In this document: in pieces, positions 9,121 through 22,500 of the stretch
Layout: the number at the start of each line of letters is the position of its first letter
How positions within the stretch are numbered: the stretch's first letter is position 1
Assembly (NCBI GenBank): GCA_963930655.1
Contig: OZ005605.1
Coordinates: forward strand, 20,653,501 to 20,717,500
DNA: 64,000 nt
DNA from: Myrica gale
Taxonomy: Eukaryota > Streptophyta > Magnoliopsida > Fagales > Myricaceae
Reading direction: 5' to 3'
The notes under the pieces: generated by a model
Database searches by the model: none
What the model was told of the DNA's origin: nothing
What the model saw: only the letters and a program-made list of their open reading frames with translations
Translations under genes and position numbers: made by a program

Positions 9121-10505
9121 GCGTATTTCGAATTGAAAATAAAATAAAAACAGTAAATTAAGCAAAGTTAAAAACAAAACAAAAATGGATATCTACGCGT
9201 TTTCAAGAAAAAAGGAAAAAGAATCTACTGGAATTTTCTGTTGTTTCCTAGTTCCATCGTGTGCGGGTTATAATCCTCCGAGGTTAAAAGGGTATAAGAG
9301 GGCTGAAAACTAGCCGTTGTGGGAGCATACGTGGCGAAAAACGAGGGGTGGTGTGAAGTTATCCCTTTTGTTTTTTTTTGTGTGCTGCTGTGAAGTTACC
9401 TGCTGCTGTCCATGAAGCCGCGATAGGGTCGGTCTAAGCCGGCCATGTCATTAAAATAAATAAATAACGTCACACCTCACCTAGTTTCTCGCCACTTGTG
9501 CTGTGGGCTTCTGTGAAGTTACAATTTTTTTTCAATGTCCATGACGCGGCGAAATGGTCGGTCTAATAAGTCGGTAATGTCGGGAGTCTTGCCCAGCACG
9601 TTGCGAGATATTAGACGTACGGGGGAAGTCGGGCTAAAGCTACTGTCAAATTTTTTTTATAAACTGCGTTTGATTTATTAAAAACTTATTTTTATTATTT
9701 ATTCACCAATTTTAATAATTTCAAACATGTGTATAGAGCAGGGTCCGTAGAGATTTGGGTTACGTTCGGTTTGAGTAAAAATATAGAATTTTAAAAAAAT
9801 TCTGAATATTTATGTTGAATAGTATTTTATTGGTGTTTGTATAAAGTGGAGAGAAAAATAATTTGATGTAATTGTTTAATAAAAAAATATTTGAGTTATG
9901 TGAAAAAATATAAAAATAAAATTTATATTGAATAAAAAATTAAAAAGTTTTTAGAGATGATATAAAATATATTGATATTGATATTTAAATTCTGATCATA
10001 TTCAAGGATAACTTTCCGAATATAGTTGAATCCTGCAAAAAAAAACCAAATTGGAAAACGAATATAACCTTTGTTGCAGTTTATTTTAATGGTTGGGATT
10101 TAGAGAGGACGCGTGCGTACAAAAGGGCATAGTTGTGGTCTAATGAAATTGTTTGACTACAGTTTTCTAAATGGGCAGCCGTCAGTTTTCTAAATGGGCG
10201 GCTGCGGCTGCGGCTGCGGCTTTCACAGGTTTTACACGGTTTTAATCCCATTCAACGTCAAAGTAGACGTGAAAGACTTTGGTTGCTTTTAAACTTTATG
10301 GAATAGCCAGCCAAAAGCTAAATTAATATAATAATAAGCCAATAACTCTCTCTTGTAACCATAAAGTTATGTTTCGGATAAGAATGCAAGACTGTATATT
10401 ATATGCTAAATTGATCCAATAACTCTCTCTTGTAACCACTACCACTAGGCACTGTTCTTGTTCCCTTGTGCTGGACACGAGTTTAGGTTTACAAGTTAAA
10501 ATTTA
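9121..10505. other. Spacer between F-box and TCAB1 genes, left part
   Basis: No gene is seen. Near 9385-9450 and 9506-9580 there is an imperfect direct repeat (GTGAAGTTAC..GTCCATGA..GTCGGTCTAA..ATGTC). The region 9763-10065 is very AT-rich with weakly inverted ends (GGTTACGTTCGG and AAAACGAATATAACC), perhaps a decayed MITE. A (GCTGCG)-type triplet run lies at about 10198-10220. Confidence 0.35.
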
Positions 10506-10708
10506 GAGATAAATGTAAAATCAGTCCTTGTGTTATACGTAAAAATCGATTTAGTCCCTGTGATTCTATTTTTGTTTGTTATTGGTCCTCTATCAGGGAC
10601 TGATTTTATTACTTTCTGAAATCACAAGTACTAAATCGATGTTTTTTATATCACAGAGACTAAATCGATTTTTGCGTATAGCACATGTACCAATTTTGCA
10701 TTTATCCC
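10506..10708. mobile_element. Mutator-like foldback MITE
   Basis: Termini GAGATAAATG and CATTTATCCC with a foldback interior and a perfect 9-bp duplication TAAAATTTA (10497-10505 and 10709-10717). Same family as 2484-2716. The duplicated target is identical to that of the element at 485-846. Confidence 0.85.
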
Positions 10709-10924
10709 TAAAATTTAAAACTTGAGTTCAGTTTAGTTTTTTTAACAATAATTTTTTAATATAAGAGGTGGATCAACCTAGATATATTGAAGACATTCTA
10801 ATCTTATTTTTGAAGTGAAAATTAAGAGATTTATTTCTTTAAAAAGTTAGAAATGTCTCAATTTTCAAACAGAATCTTTAAGTATTTGATGAACAGTATG
10901 AAAATATTTGAGTGTGAATTGACA

Positions 10925-11104
10925 TGTTTGTTTGCCCAAAATTTTAGGGTCTAAAATTTCTAAAACATACTTCAAAATTTGCAACTTTTACCCATACACT
11001 TCAAACTTTTCACAAACTCCAATAAATTTAAACATTCAAAAGATCCCCAAAATTTTTTAAAAATTCCCAAAATTTCGATAAACAAACATATGCTAGCCCC
11101 CTAA
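10925..11104. mobile_element. Decayed Tourist-like MITE
   Basis: The arm TGTTTGTTTGCCCAAAATTT and the right-hand AAATTTCGATAAACAAACA are inverted, and the interior matches the neighbour at 11302-11483 (CTTTTCACAAACTCCAATAAA). The termini are degenerate and no target duplication could be read. Confidence 0.55.
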
Positions 11105-11301
11105 GCTCAAACATTGGGTCTATTGAAGGAAATAGTAAACCTAAACTTTTTTTTTTGCCATTTTTTTTTTAAAATACCTTAGTTGTCGCCCCCAATGGGA
11201 GTTGGACAGATTTCCACCCCTGGTATTTAGTGGGTGGGAGTAAGTTTAAATTTTATTGTCTCTAGTTGAGTTTCTCGATTTAGCTGTTATGAGGTGATTA
11301 A

Positions 11302-11483
11302 GGGGGTGTTTGTTTTCCCAAAATTTTGGGGTTCGAAATTTCCAACAAAACAAACACACTCCAAAATTTTTAACTTTTACACACATACACTCTACTTTTC
11401 ACAAACCCCAATAAATCTCAATAAAGTAAAGATTCCCAAAATTTCGAGAATATTCCCCGAAATTTCCACAAACAAACGCCCCC
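11302..11483. mobile_element. PIF/Harbinger-like (Tourist) MITE
   Basis: Termini GGGGGTGTTTG and CAAACGCCCCC are perfect inverted repeats flanked by a 3-bp TAA duplication (11299-11301 and 11484-11486), the PIF/Harbinger hallmark. No coding capacity. The open frame across it is not a gene. Confidence 0.8.
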
Positions 11484-11504
11484 TAAGTGTCTAGAGTGTA
11501 TGGT

Positions 11505-12090
11505 TATATTTTTGGGACTGTTGGGTTTGTAAAAGTATTTTTTATACTAATGAATGTAACAAAATTTATTAAACAAACATTTAAAATTTTAAAAAAACTC
11601 TTCACAAACTCTAATAATTTTTTTTACAAACTTCATTACTTTTTATAAAAAAAAATTAAAAATCTTCTCTCCATACTTTTTTACCAATCTCCAATATTTT
11701 TTTATTAAAAAATTACATCAAAGCATCTCTTTCTACACCTTTTTACTAATTTTAATACAAACTAACTATCTTTAAAACTTTCACCAACTTTTACACAAAT
11801 TTATAAAATTTCAATCTACATAAATATTCACAATTTTATCAAATCTTAAAAATCTTACGAGTTTCTATAAACCGAACATTCTAGTTAGTGAGTTTTTCAA
11901 TGGAACAGGTTAAAAATCAAATTTCGTTCAATTTGACAGAAAAAATACTTTTTACACAAATTTATAAAATTTCAATCTACATAAATATTCACAATTTTAT
12001 CAAATTCTAAAAACCTTACGAGTCTAGTTAGTGAGTTTTTCAATAGGATAGGTTAAAAATTAATTTTCGTTCAATTTGACAGAAAAAATA
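11505..12090. repeat. AT-rich repeat with a tandem ~160-bp duplication
   Basis: MITE-like AT-rich DNA related to 58068-58440 (shared CAACTTTTACACAAA..CAATCTACATAA..ATTCACAATT). A unit of about 160 bp (11787-11946) is repeated directly at 11947-12090; the second copy lacks roughly 20 bases near 12020. Both contain TTAGTGAGTTTTTCAAT and GTTCAATTTGACAG. Confidence 0.7.
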
Positions 12091-12242
12091 GATTGAAGAT
12101 ATAATTTGTTAAAAATGAATAATTTGTAGGTGAGATGTGTATCAGCTATAGTCCGTAGTAGGTGTGGGTATAGATATTTTGTCGTTGTATTTTGTTTGCT
12201 CTCTTAATGCAACTGACGTGCCCAAAGTTTACTGTTGAAAAT

Positions 12243-12441
12243 GGGTGGGTTTATTTTGTAAAATTTTAGTGTTGTTAAAATTTTAGGTATTGGGTTTAGT
12301 GAAAAAGTGAAGAGAGAGGTAATTTTTTATATTTTTTGTAGTGAAAAGTAATGATTTGATGGGGGAGAGAGAGATTATATTGTAATATTTTATTGTGTTA
12401 AAATTTTAGAGGGTGTAAAATTTTATAACACAAACGCAGCC
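12243..12441. mobile_element. PIF/Harbinger-like MITE, 'GCGTTTGTG' family
   Basis: Inverted relative to copies at 29065 and 62262: it ends CACAAACGCAGCC followed by TTA, and shares the blocks TTTAGTGAAAAAGTGAAGAG and TAATGATTTGATGGGGGAGA. The left end is degenerate, so only one side of the TTA duplication is visible. Confidence 0.7.
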
Positions 12442-12602
12442 TTAGTATTTACACAGGCAAAAAGGCCAGATAGAAGTTCTGACAGCTGTTACTGTTGATT
12501 CAACAAGACGATGCACATTAATTAGGCCAATGATTGGCATTTCAATCCAAACCGTACAAAGAGCTTACACAAAAGTTCGGAAACTTGATTATAACAAGGC
12601 CA

Positions 12603-15600
12603 TCACGAGATGAGTCCAGGATCCTCGTGCTGGTTTTCATGTTCAGACAGACTGTTAAAATCACCGTTGTTCATGTCAGCAACGTTCTCCACTGTTGAAG
12701 CAACTGAGAAACTCCACACGGAAGCACAATTTTCATTGCCTGCAAGAAAAAGTAACAAGCTTCTTAATGAGAACAGGGCAAAATGATCCATGAACACCCA
12801 AACTATCCCAATGAACCAATCTTAAAGTCAGCAAACTCCATAAAAGTGAATTCAGCTCAAATACACAGCAGCCAATCTAAACTTGAAGAGGTTCAAAAGC
12901 AACGCAATATGCGGTCACCGATTTCATTCTGCTAACCCTATCTTGCGGCTTAATGCTGCCAGAGCTAAAGCCATACATCATCAGATCCTACTAAAGTTCT
13001 TACATCCCCCCCTTCTTTTTTGGATAAGTTAAAATATTATTAAAAAATAAAGAGTTAAATAGTACAAAAGACCTTACATTCCCTTATCATGTTTTATTGG
13101 TTCACCCACAATCTAATTTGACTTGAGGCTATGTTTGCAAACCAAGATTTTCTGGAAATTTTGGGAAAGTTGTGAAAATTGAGGTAGATTAGTTTTTATT
13201 GAATTTTGAGATAGTATTAAAAAGTAGAGTTTTACGAGAATTGGTGAAAAGACAAGTAAGAGATTTTTTACATTTATTAAAATAGAAAGAAAGATGGTTT
13301 TGAAGTTTTTATATTATTATTTTCTTGACAAAATTTTTAAATTAATTATGTTTGCAAATGAGAATTTTGGCTTGCAAACATGCCCTAGACGTTATACCAA
13401 AGAAGTTGACTTTTAAACTTAAAACGAGTCCCATGTATACTCCACCACCCTATGAATCAGAAAAATAACATCCAATGTGACAAGGAATCACCAGAACGCA
13501 TAACAATGATACGTTATTACTCAAAAAGAGTGTTTCGAAAATAAAACATGCTGGACGGCTGAAGAAAGGACATTGCAAATCTTAGAAGATATCTCCAAAA
13601 GAACATAATTTGTAGCATGAGGGTTACTGGATATACCACTCAAAGGCTTATCATCATAGACATCATCAGGAACTACATATCTTCGGTGTCCCGATGAGGA
13701 GGCAGCCATTGGGAGATATGGATGGAAAGAGAATCCACTTACAGTGTCTGAACAGGAAATATAAGAGACAAAAACGAATTAGTTACAGAACACATTAATG
13801 ATCTATGCTATGTTTAATCAGCCACATTTTAAGGAAAATGAAAAATCAATACCTGATGCAGCTTGAAAACTTGATACCCAATTCCCGGTTTGAAGGTCAT
13901 ATATATGAACAAGACCATCCTGAACCCATATCCGATAATAAACAAGAAATGGGTTGACTAAAATGGGATACTAATTCAGTAATAGCATGATAGACCAGAT
14001 ATACATGAATAAAAGCTAAAACAATACCTGACCACCCGTACCGAGATGTCGGCCCAAGGGCTCAATATCAAACAATATCCGCTGGTTGGTATACTCTGAT
14101 GATCTATATATCCTAAGAACAAGGTGGAGAAGAAAAAATAGCCAGTACTTAAATAATTCCATTTTTTCATCTATGGCAACAATAACTTACATTGGAGGCC
14201 CTATAAGGTTCTTAACCAAACTCAAAGACTAAAGGAAATATGCACAGTCAGCAAGTGAACAGAAAATGACAAGGAACTCATCCAATTAAGGTTAAGAGAA
14301 ACCATATGCGTATGCAAACAAATTGTACTACAGAGTAACATAGCTCACAATATTAGCCACAATATTGGCAAATGATTTGAGATCTTTCAAACACTTGATT
14401 TCCGAACTTTCATGATATTTATCACATTTTACCTTGGATGGCATTGAAATTGCTTTTTGCTTAGCTGGTTAAAGCAGGTAAACTAGGACATTTAAACAGG
14501 TACTGACTTGTTCATTTGGATACATTTGAGAAGTAGGAAAACTTCTCATGTTAAAAAGTGCAATTTTCATATCAAGATTTCCTTTGCTTCATGTATTCTT
14601 AGCTTTATCTGCATAGCTCTAAGAAGTGAGTTTTGTTGGGAGGTTAGTTGTAAATAGTATTCGGATTTTGTGGATATACCTCACGTGACAGAGTTAAAAT
14701 ATGGTTAAAAAAACACAGGAAAACAAAAGGATTCTCCAGATTAGGTAAAAATACTTACTTGTAAACAACATCTACGGCTTTGCGAATATCCCAGCAGAGT
14801 ATATAAGGGTCCTTCAGGGACATTGAATGTCAGACAACATACTTTTACAATAGGAGGATAGAAAACATGGAACTATAATATAAACATACGACGACACACT
14901 ATTATTTAGATTTCATAAAAAATGACATCATGGTTGAGCTACCCACAAGCATAAACGAGAGAAATTACAAACCCAGAGAGAGAGCAACTTTGCTGCATCA
15001 CCAAAAGAACAAGGACTAAAACTACAGGTCAGCAAAGTTCAATGCAACCACAGATGGATGGAGAAGAAATAATGTTTTTTTATTTTTTGGATCTTGGGGC
15101 AGTAGGTACTACAAAGAAAGGCACCGTCTTTCATCCTATAACAACCCCACCCCCTTTCCAATCCCTGGTGAAGATGGGGTAAAATCCAAGACTTATAGTA
15201 TCTGAATTTATCTATTAGCTTCACTCCTAGTAACATAAAGAATCACCATTATGATAAATGGGTTGTTATGATAATGGTTTTGTATCTGGAATCTTAAGGT
15301 GAGCTGAGAAGTGAATCAACTGTTATGTCACATTTCAACAGCATGTTGACAGCGACGTTTGGGGTATTGGCACAATAAGCTGCAATTTTACTTTTAGCAA
15401 CGACATCTAAGAAAGGATGATGTACGTCTTAATTGGAAAACGAACTACTACTCACAGAAACTTCAATTTTAATTTCCAATATTAATGTTTACGGAAGTAA
15501 AACACACTTGCCTTTTAGTTATTTACCATCTTATACACAATGTTACAAGAAAACTGCATATATCTCTCAAGCTTTATGTTCCATATTTTCTTTTCAGTCA

Positions 15601-18513
15601 ACTAGAACATGACAATATTTATGGATGACCAATCACATCATATCCTGAGATTCAAAAATGGGGTCCAAGGGAAAAAGTCCATCATCACACCCAACCCCTC
15701 ATCTCAACATTTCACAAGACATAAAACAAATGAAAGAAAAAATAAATAGACAGATGTTTCTGTTGTATTACACTAAAATCTTAATTGAAAGAACGAACAA
15801 ATACAATATTTTTACCTTTCGGCCTCCTGTATATAAATAGTTTCCATCTTTTGAGAACTGGATCTGAAGCAAAAGATTTATTGCGGTCACTTCTGGTTAG
15901 CATAATCAGAAACTAGTAAATGACCAGAATGCTGACTTACATGTGTAATCCCACCTTCTTGGCCATGCAAAACATATAGAAGTTCCATATTGTCTTCTCT
16001 ATATATTGCAGTGGTCTGGCTATAAGAACCCACAGCTAGTAATCCAGTATGAGTTGGACAAAAATCCAGTGCGGATATAATACCTGTACACAGTAAAAGA
16101 GGAATAGATATAAGCTTCATCATGTTGTTTGCCATTAGAGAATTTCCCTTGGGTAGCTAAGAGCAAGTACCTGTTAGGCCTTCTTTATTCCCTTGAAGTG
16201 TTGAATGTTGTCGAAAATCTCTACCAGGGCGATGTAGGTTAAACACCCTAACTGCTTTATTGTATCCAGCAAATATCCTACATGATGAAACATAGAGTAA
16301 TAAATTTGATGGATCAAGTGTTACCTAGAGACAATGCTATCAGAGCTATAAACCCTAGTTAGATCATAGGTTCATACCGAACTGGAAGAAATACGGGGGA
16401 AGTGTAGAAGAGAATTAACAGATTCAATTCTAGACAGTAATTCCAGATAATTCACAGAGCACAGTTCACTGTCAAAGATTAGCATAAGAGAAGATATTTA
16501 CATATATTATGAGGATGTCTATCCTTTTTAGTCTCATATTAAGACCTGAAAAGCAGCATTTGCAAATCATAATCCCCACAAAAGATCTTGCTTACTTTGT
16601 CCCAGTGGGATTGAATGCAACTGAAAAGGCAGCACTTATTTCGTCCATGGCATCATAAGCCCGATACGTGCAACGCAGCTGAAAATTTCAGTTGAGACGA
16701 ACTGTCATTAACCAGCTGTAATAATTAAGAAACCATCCATGCAGCATCAAAACTTCTTAGAGCATCTATAAAATGAGCACATAGACATTCAAAATGGTGA
16801 TCTGAGATATACATGTGATGAATGTTAAGGGTTGGACCCACAATGCCTTCATGGTGTAGGAAAGGAGTGGGGGGTATCCATCGAATAGCCTGAACCTTAT
16901 ATATTAGAAACTCATTTTTTTTCAAGTCTTAAAACTTGCTACACCACTATCTCATTGGCATATCAGCAAAAATAACAAAGCACCTCGCCTGACGTAGCAT
17001 CCCAAAGATGTATTGGATGATCACGAGTAGTACTTGCAAAAACACAGCTCACTGGGTCTGAAATGAAAAATGATTCTCAGGTCAAATTTATATAAAAAAA
17101 AATACCGTCAGCCACTTGCAAATTCAAGTTAAATGCAACTGAAAGCATATGAACTATAAAGTCATAGCAAATGCACAAGAATGATTATAGAAGCACCTGA
17201 AGCAGACATGTACGGATACCAACAAAAGTCATACACCGACTCTCCCTCGTTCATGACAATGTTTGCAGCATAGGAATCTGCATCTTAAGAGTTCCACCGT
17301 AAATACATGTATGACGCAAAAACAGAGTATGAGAGTATAACGAGATTAAATAGAAAAGGACCCAGAATGAGTTTTTACACATAGGTATGTTTCTTGTTCT
17401 TAAATAATTCTCAGCAAAGAGAAACTTCATGCACACAGCTATTACCCCTTTATTCTATCTTTCTTGAAGTCATATTGGGAGAGAGGCAGAGAGCTGCTTG
17501 CATAGTTTAATATACCATAGCAATTATATATCTCCTAAGCACAAACTTACCCTCATCAGAAGCTGCAGAACACGTGCTAACATCGCCACCACTTCCATAA
17601 TCTGGTCTATTGAAGAACCAACCGAAAAAAATCAATCGCTCATGGAATGCACCAAAATGACATAACAGATACACTAGAACAAATTACAGCTGCTAAATTA
17701 CATCACTCATGACGACTTTTTTTTTTTCCTTTCTAAATCTAGATTTGTCAAAGTTGCTTACCTTTGAAAACAGAAGCATAATACATAAGGATGCCGCTAG
17801 AATATTATGGACTGAGTAATTAAATGCATCGTTTCCTATTGCTGTTAGGACAAATGTCAATTCCTTATTGTTCGCAGAAATTGGTGCTGAGCTTGAACCT
17901 ATTCCAAACTATCACCAATTTAAATTTAAAAAATTTCTCTTATTGAGCCTGGAGTACCCTTTCAGCGTTCTCAGGGTAAGATTTCATTGCTCTCTTTTCT
18001 CTAAGCATTATATTAAAATTTAGAAGGAAATTGATTCCAAAATGATGGTCCAAGCAGCACTGCTTTATTCAAAATGCAGCTTTGTATTGCGCATTTGTAG
18101 CACTGCTTTATTTACAAACAGAGGGGAGAAAGAAAGTAAATAAATACTCTTAGCAAACTCACAATGGGAAAACACGGAGCGTATTGTCCTCAGAGCTTGT
18201 GAGGAAACACGAACCATCTGGTGACCTACAACCCAAAAAGAAACTCAATGTGAAAAAACAAAAAAACGTCGCTGAGAGTAATAAAGCAGGGGAATTACTA
18301 TACGTACCATTTGACGCCTTTCAAAAAATTGTTATGGTTTGGGCCGGTCCTGAACTGGTGGTAGAAATGGTAGGCCCTGTGAGGCGGAACATCATACCGA
18401 ATCACAGGCCACGAGTACTCTTCCTGGGCAGGTTGTGTAGAGTCTGCGACTGCGGAGGGTGAACTGGACTGGTGATTCTCCTCTTCCTCGTCCATGACTT
18501 CCGTCACAGACAT
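12603..18513 (-). CDS. TCAB1: WD40 protein, TCAB1/WRAP53 (telomerase Cajal body protein 1) family
   Basis: Fourteen exons on the minus strand: 18308-18513, 18163-18225, 17551-17606, 17197-17277, 16984-17057, 16596-16678, 16171-16277, 15941-16083, 15816-15863, 14759-14811, 14028-14112, 13853-13919, 13637-13747, 12603-12739. All junctions keep frame and give 437 residues. An acidic N-terminus (DEEEEN) is followed by NNFLKGVKWSPDGSCFLT, then WD repeats including VYDFCWYPYMSASDP, PIHLWDATSGE, YNKAVRVFNLHRPGRDF and PYILCWDIRKA. These are hallmarks of the WRAP53/TCAB1 family, which binds CAB-box RNAs and directs telomerase and scaRNPs to Cajal bodies; the plant role is inferred from animals. The acidic C-terminus is not conserved. 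A MITE sits in the last intron. No upstream TATA was assigned. Confidence 0.92.
13129..13385. mobile_element. AT-rich MITE ('TGTTTGCAAACC' family) in the last TCAB1 intron
   Basis: Ends TATGTTTGCAAACCAAGATT and AATTTTGGCTTGCAAACATG are inverted repeats. Related copies lie at 25515, 26256 and 32601. The target duplication is unclear. It lies wholly in intron 13 (12740-13636), so it does not break the gene. Confidence 0.7.
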
Positions 18514-19596
18514 TGATGAGCAACGCGCAACCTCTAGTGAGACTCGCCCTTCGTCTTTGAGATTTTGGTATTAGGCGCTAAAATGGTAGTAGGAGGCTCG
18601 GAGCTAAGGGCGGCACTGAAGTAGTGAGGTTGATCCAACTCATCCAAGTATTTTTTTTTTTTTGGCTCGTGAGAGTCGGCCCTGCAATAATATGGAAGCT
18701 TAAGAAAATACTTATAAAATAATCTATTTTATCTTATAAAATCATCATTTTCATTATAATATGTATAAAAATTTTCATCTAAATCCTTTCTTTATTCACA
18801 TTTTATTAACTTTCTTAAACTATATTCACTTTTCCATCAATTTTAGAGGCTGTTCGGTTTGTTTGTATTCTCAGGATTTTTTGAATTTTGAGAATACACA
18901 AACCGAACATGTTTTTTAACATCACCTAAAAACAACTACAACACGTATACCAATAAAGTTAACATCACCTAAAAATTCTCAAAACATAAAAAATTCTCAA
19001 AAAACTACCGAACAGCTCCTTAATATCTCAAAATTTTTACAGCCTAAAAGTTTGACACGCACAACACTACAACCAATTTATAATTTTTAAGATTTATTTT
19101 TGTTCATGCATCAAAGAATGCACAATTCTCAACTACACATTTTCTTCTTGTTTGGGAATAAATATAATTCCTATACTCTCGGTAGGCATGAATAAATAAA
19201 GGGATGAAAAACGACTTGAGTGCATTGGCATTGGCAAATAGTGTTTTAACATAAAACCATTACTGGTTCACGCTTCATTCACCAGTACGTCTTGCATCCA
19301 AGTAGGTTCTACAGTTCTACTAGGTAGGAAACATTGCCCTTTTTCTGCTGAGAAGAATAATAAAAAAAAAAGATAGCTACTTTGATAAACGAAACAAGAC
19401 CCTCGGCCTGCCAATTAGATTTACATTTTCTTCCCATGGGCACTTTTATTAGGCCCAATTGTGTTCATGGGATCCGCTTAGAAGCTCATCAAAATGAGTT
19501 GAATAGTGCTGTTACAATTCAGATGAACGGAAAACACAATTCCAGTTACACCTCCTAGCCAAGGAAGGAGGGCGGTGGGATGCATTTTCCCAGAAT
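18514..19596. other. Spacer between TCAB1 start and FHY stop
   Basis: The two genes are head-to-tail on the minus strand with 1.08 kb between them. It should hold the TCAB1 promoter and FHY 3' UTR. Apart from the MITE at 18846 and plain AT-rich DNA, no feature was recognised. Confidence 0.5.
18846..19019. mobile_element. PIF/Harbinger-like MITE upstream of TCAB1
   Basis: Ends GAGGCTGTTCGG and CCGAACAGCTCC are inverted repeats (two swapped bases) flanked by TTA (18843-18845 and 19020-19022). It lies about 330 bp upstream of the TCAB1 start codon, so it may sit in the promoter. Confidence 0.75.
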
Positions 19597-22500
19597 TTAT
19601 TTATGACTTCCATCCTTGACAGAGCTTTTCAGATATGGATTGTCCTTGTATGTTGAATACACGGGAAGATCAAGAGCTCTCTCTGCAATTTTCCTGTCCT
19701 CGTGAATCTTTGCTATCAGGCTCTCAAGGGATGGAAAATTGGCCTATCACATTCCAAACACCCAGTTTTGGTATGAGAATGGAAGAACACTGAATGATTA
19801 AGGGGGTGAAAATTGCAAAAAATAATTGTATAAAATAGTACCTCAGGTCGGATGTATCCAACTACAACAAGACGCAAATCCTCCCCGTAGAAATCTTCAG
19901 CGAAGTCATGAAGCAACCAAGGCTCCTGCATTATAAACTAGATTTAACCAGGAAAAGGACTGGGGAAAAGAATTCAGAGGCTACCATATTTGCCTTGTTC
20001 CACTCACGATTGTCTTTTCTGGGTTGTTAAAATAGGGGCTCCAACCAACACTCATGACCATTTTAAAAACACCTCTGGTCGATAACCCAGCCCAACCAAA
20101 GTATACCCCCGAGGGATGTTCCGAAAGAAGAGTTGAATAAGCTTCTGTGGATAGATTGGCTGAAAATATAAAACTTATTAGATAAACAAAAAGCAACAAG
20201 TTATCAAAGGAAAATAATAGAAACATGAATAACTTGTCAATATTCCAAGCTCAAGACATTGGGAGCAACCACAAAACCATCTACTAATGAGGAACTGACG
20301 GATCTATAGACAACCTCGGGCTTCAAGAGTGTAAAGTCAGTGATTTCAAAGCAAAAAATATTCAGGCCGTAATAAAAAATTTCATAAGAATTTCAGCTGA
20401 ACGAGACAATGGAAGAGAACACTTGTGTTTCTTACACACCTGTAGGGATTCCAAGTACCTTTGAGCCACGACCAAATCCCTTAATGACAGGCCCACCAAC
20501 ATGCCAAGGTTCTACTGGCAAAGTACCCTCTACCCCTGAAGCAGCAAACAATAGTTCTGTTGAAAATGGTTGGTACAGATGGAACTGACCAAAATTCGTT
20601 GAATCATAGCCACAGAGAGAGGCATTTACAATCATCAAATGGAGGAAGGCCCCACTTTTCAGGTCGCAAATCAAGCAGAGAGTTGATCACCTCATCTGCT
20701 GAGGTGTAAAGGTGGGATTGTTTTGGAATGGATGGTACAGCAACCACTTCCATTCCAGCAGCCTTGCCTGCCGTAACACCTGGTCTGACAGTCAAGGAAC
20801 AAGAATTAAGCAAAATTATAGAAGTATATAACATTAAGGGAAATGCTTAGGAAAAAAACCTATAACATCAAGGGCAAACCCATCCAATCTGTTCTCATTA
20901 GATTAACACAGCAAATTACTTATGGTAGACTATGCACCAAGGGACGACAATCAGGTCATTCTTCCAGAAAGTGAAGACTACACACAGCATGGTCCATGGT
21001 TGAATGAAGGGATTGTGTGAAACAAGTTCAGAGTAGAACAACTATAGTACAATAAACACCAAGATGTTAAATAGATCTTGGATAGACACAGTCTTTCATA
21101 GACAGTAAGTAAAACTGGTGGAATGGACCCTAAATTACTAGAGTTATACAACGAGCATGCCAAAACATAGAAGGAGGAAAAGCAACCTTAGAAAGGAAGT
21201 AATAGAGATTCGTGATTCTAGCAAAAGAATGAAAGGTGGAAGATGCATCGATATCATTAGATAGTTTAGTAAGCGGTAATATTCATATGCTGACATTCAG
21301 ACAGACATTTCCAAAGCACTCTAAATGTCTGGTCCAAAATATTTCAAACTCAGAGGTACAACAAAATGGAAGTTGAGCAACTCCGCAGCTCTTGATCATC
21401 TTAACATCTTGTGTGACAATCGGTCTATGTAAAAATAACGGGCACAGCCAAATAGCTAATAAAAGTACTCTGACAGCTTAAATAGCCAATCCAAGTAAAA
21501 GAAAAACAAATAGAAAGAGATAGGAAACATATTACTTGGGAATATGTTACTTGTTGCCATTTAGGACACAGCGAGATATAAGGAAGTGTAATAATCAATA
21601 AGCTTATTAAATAATGGCTGGCATGTAAAAAAATAGAAGGAAGGCAACATTTAAGGTTTTGTGTCATGTCATGAACCCCAGGTTGCAAGGCATAAATAGA
21701 ATTGCCTATTTATATAATCGCATGCAAACAAAGAGTAAATCACAAGAGAAAAATTCAGGACTTCCAGAGCTTAGGTGACTTACATTGAATCTTCAATGAC
21801 TAGACAACCAGACGGTTCAATATTCAGCCTTGTAGCTGCTTCAAGGAATCTTAGAGAGTGAAATCACGAAGTTAGAATATCATACTAACATGAACTTCAT
21901 ACTCATGAAAAAAAAATACACAATGAAGTAGAGTCAAGATCAAAGCTAGGTTGTTGCATCTAACATGTCAGGAGATGGCTTCCCAGATGCCAATTCATCA
22001 CCACCAATGATGACAGAGAAGGATTCTTTCCACCCTATAATTGGATAATAGCATGAAGACAAGGTAAGAAATCAAGAACATAAAAAATAATACCTGAGAA
22101 ATTTTCCCAATAGGGCTGCACAAAGTTTTTTAAGTTTTTAAGTTATTTTTTTAATTATACCATGATGAGAAGAAATTTTGCTCTCTATGTTTGCCCTTGG
22201 AGAGTTTGAAGCTAATGCCATTGGGACCCCATGACCAGCGAAATATTTAATTAAACGATTGGCACCTGGAAGTGCTTTGATGTTGGAACACCTACAATGA
22301 CAGTTGTAAGACACTCAAAACGTTGCCACAAGAGTTCAAATGCTTGAGCACATTGTCATGAGAAAATGTGTAGCTCTAGTGTTCAAAAACCAGAAACCTG
22401 GTGAAAAACAAGTGGCTCTTACAGAAAATCATAACAGTATGAGAAATAACGGCACAAGAGAGACAAAGTACAAGAAACAAAAGTTAAAATGCCCCAACAG

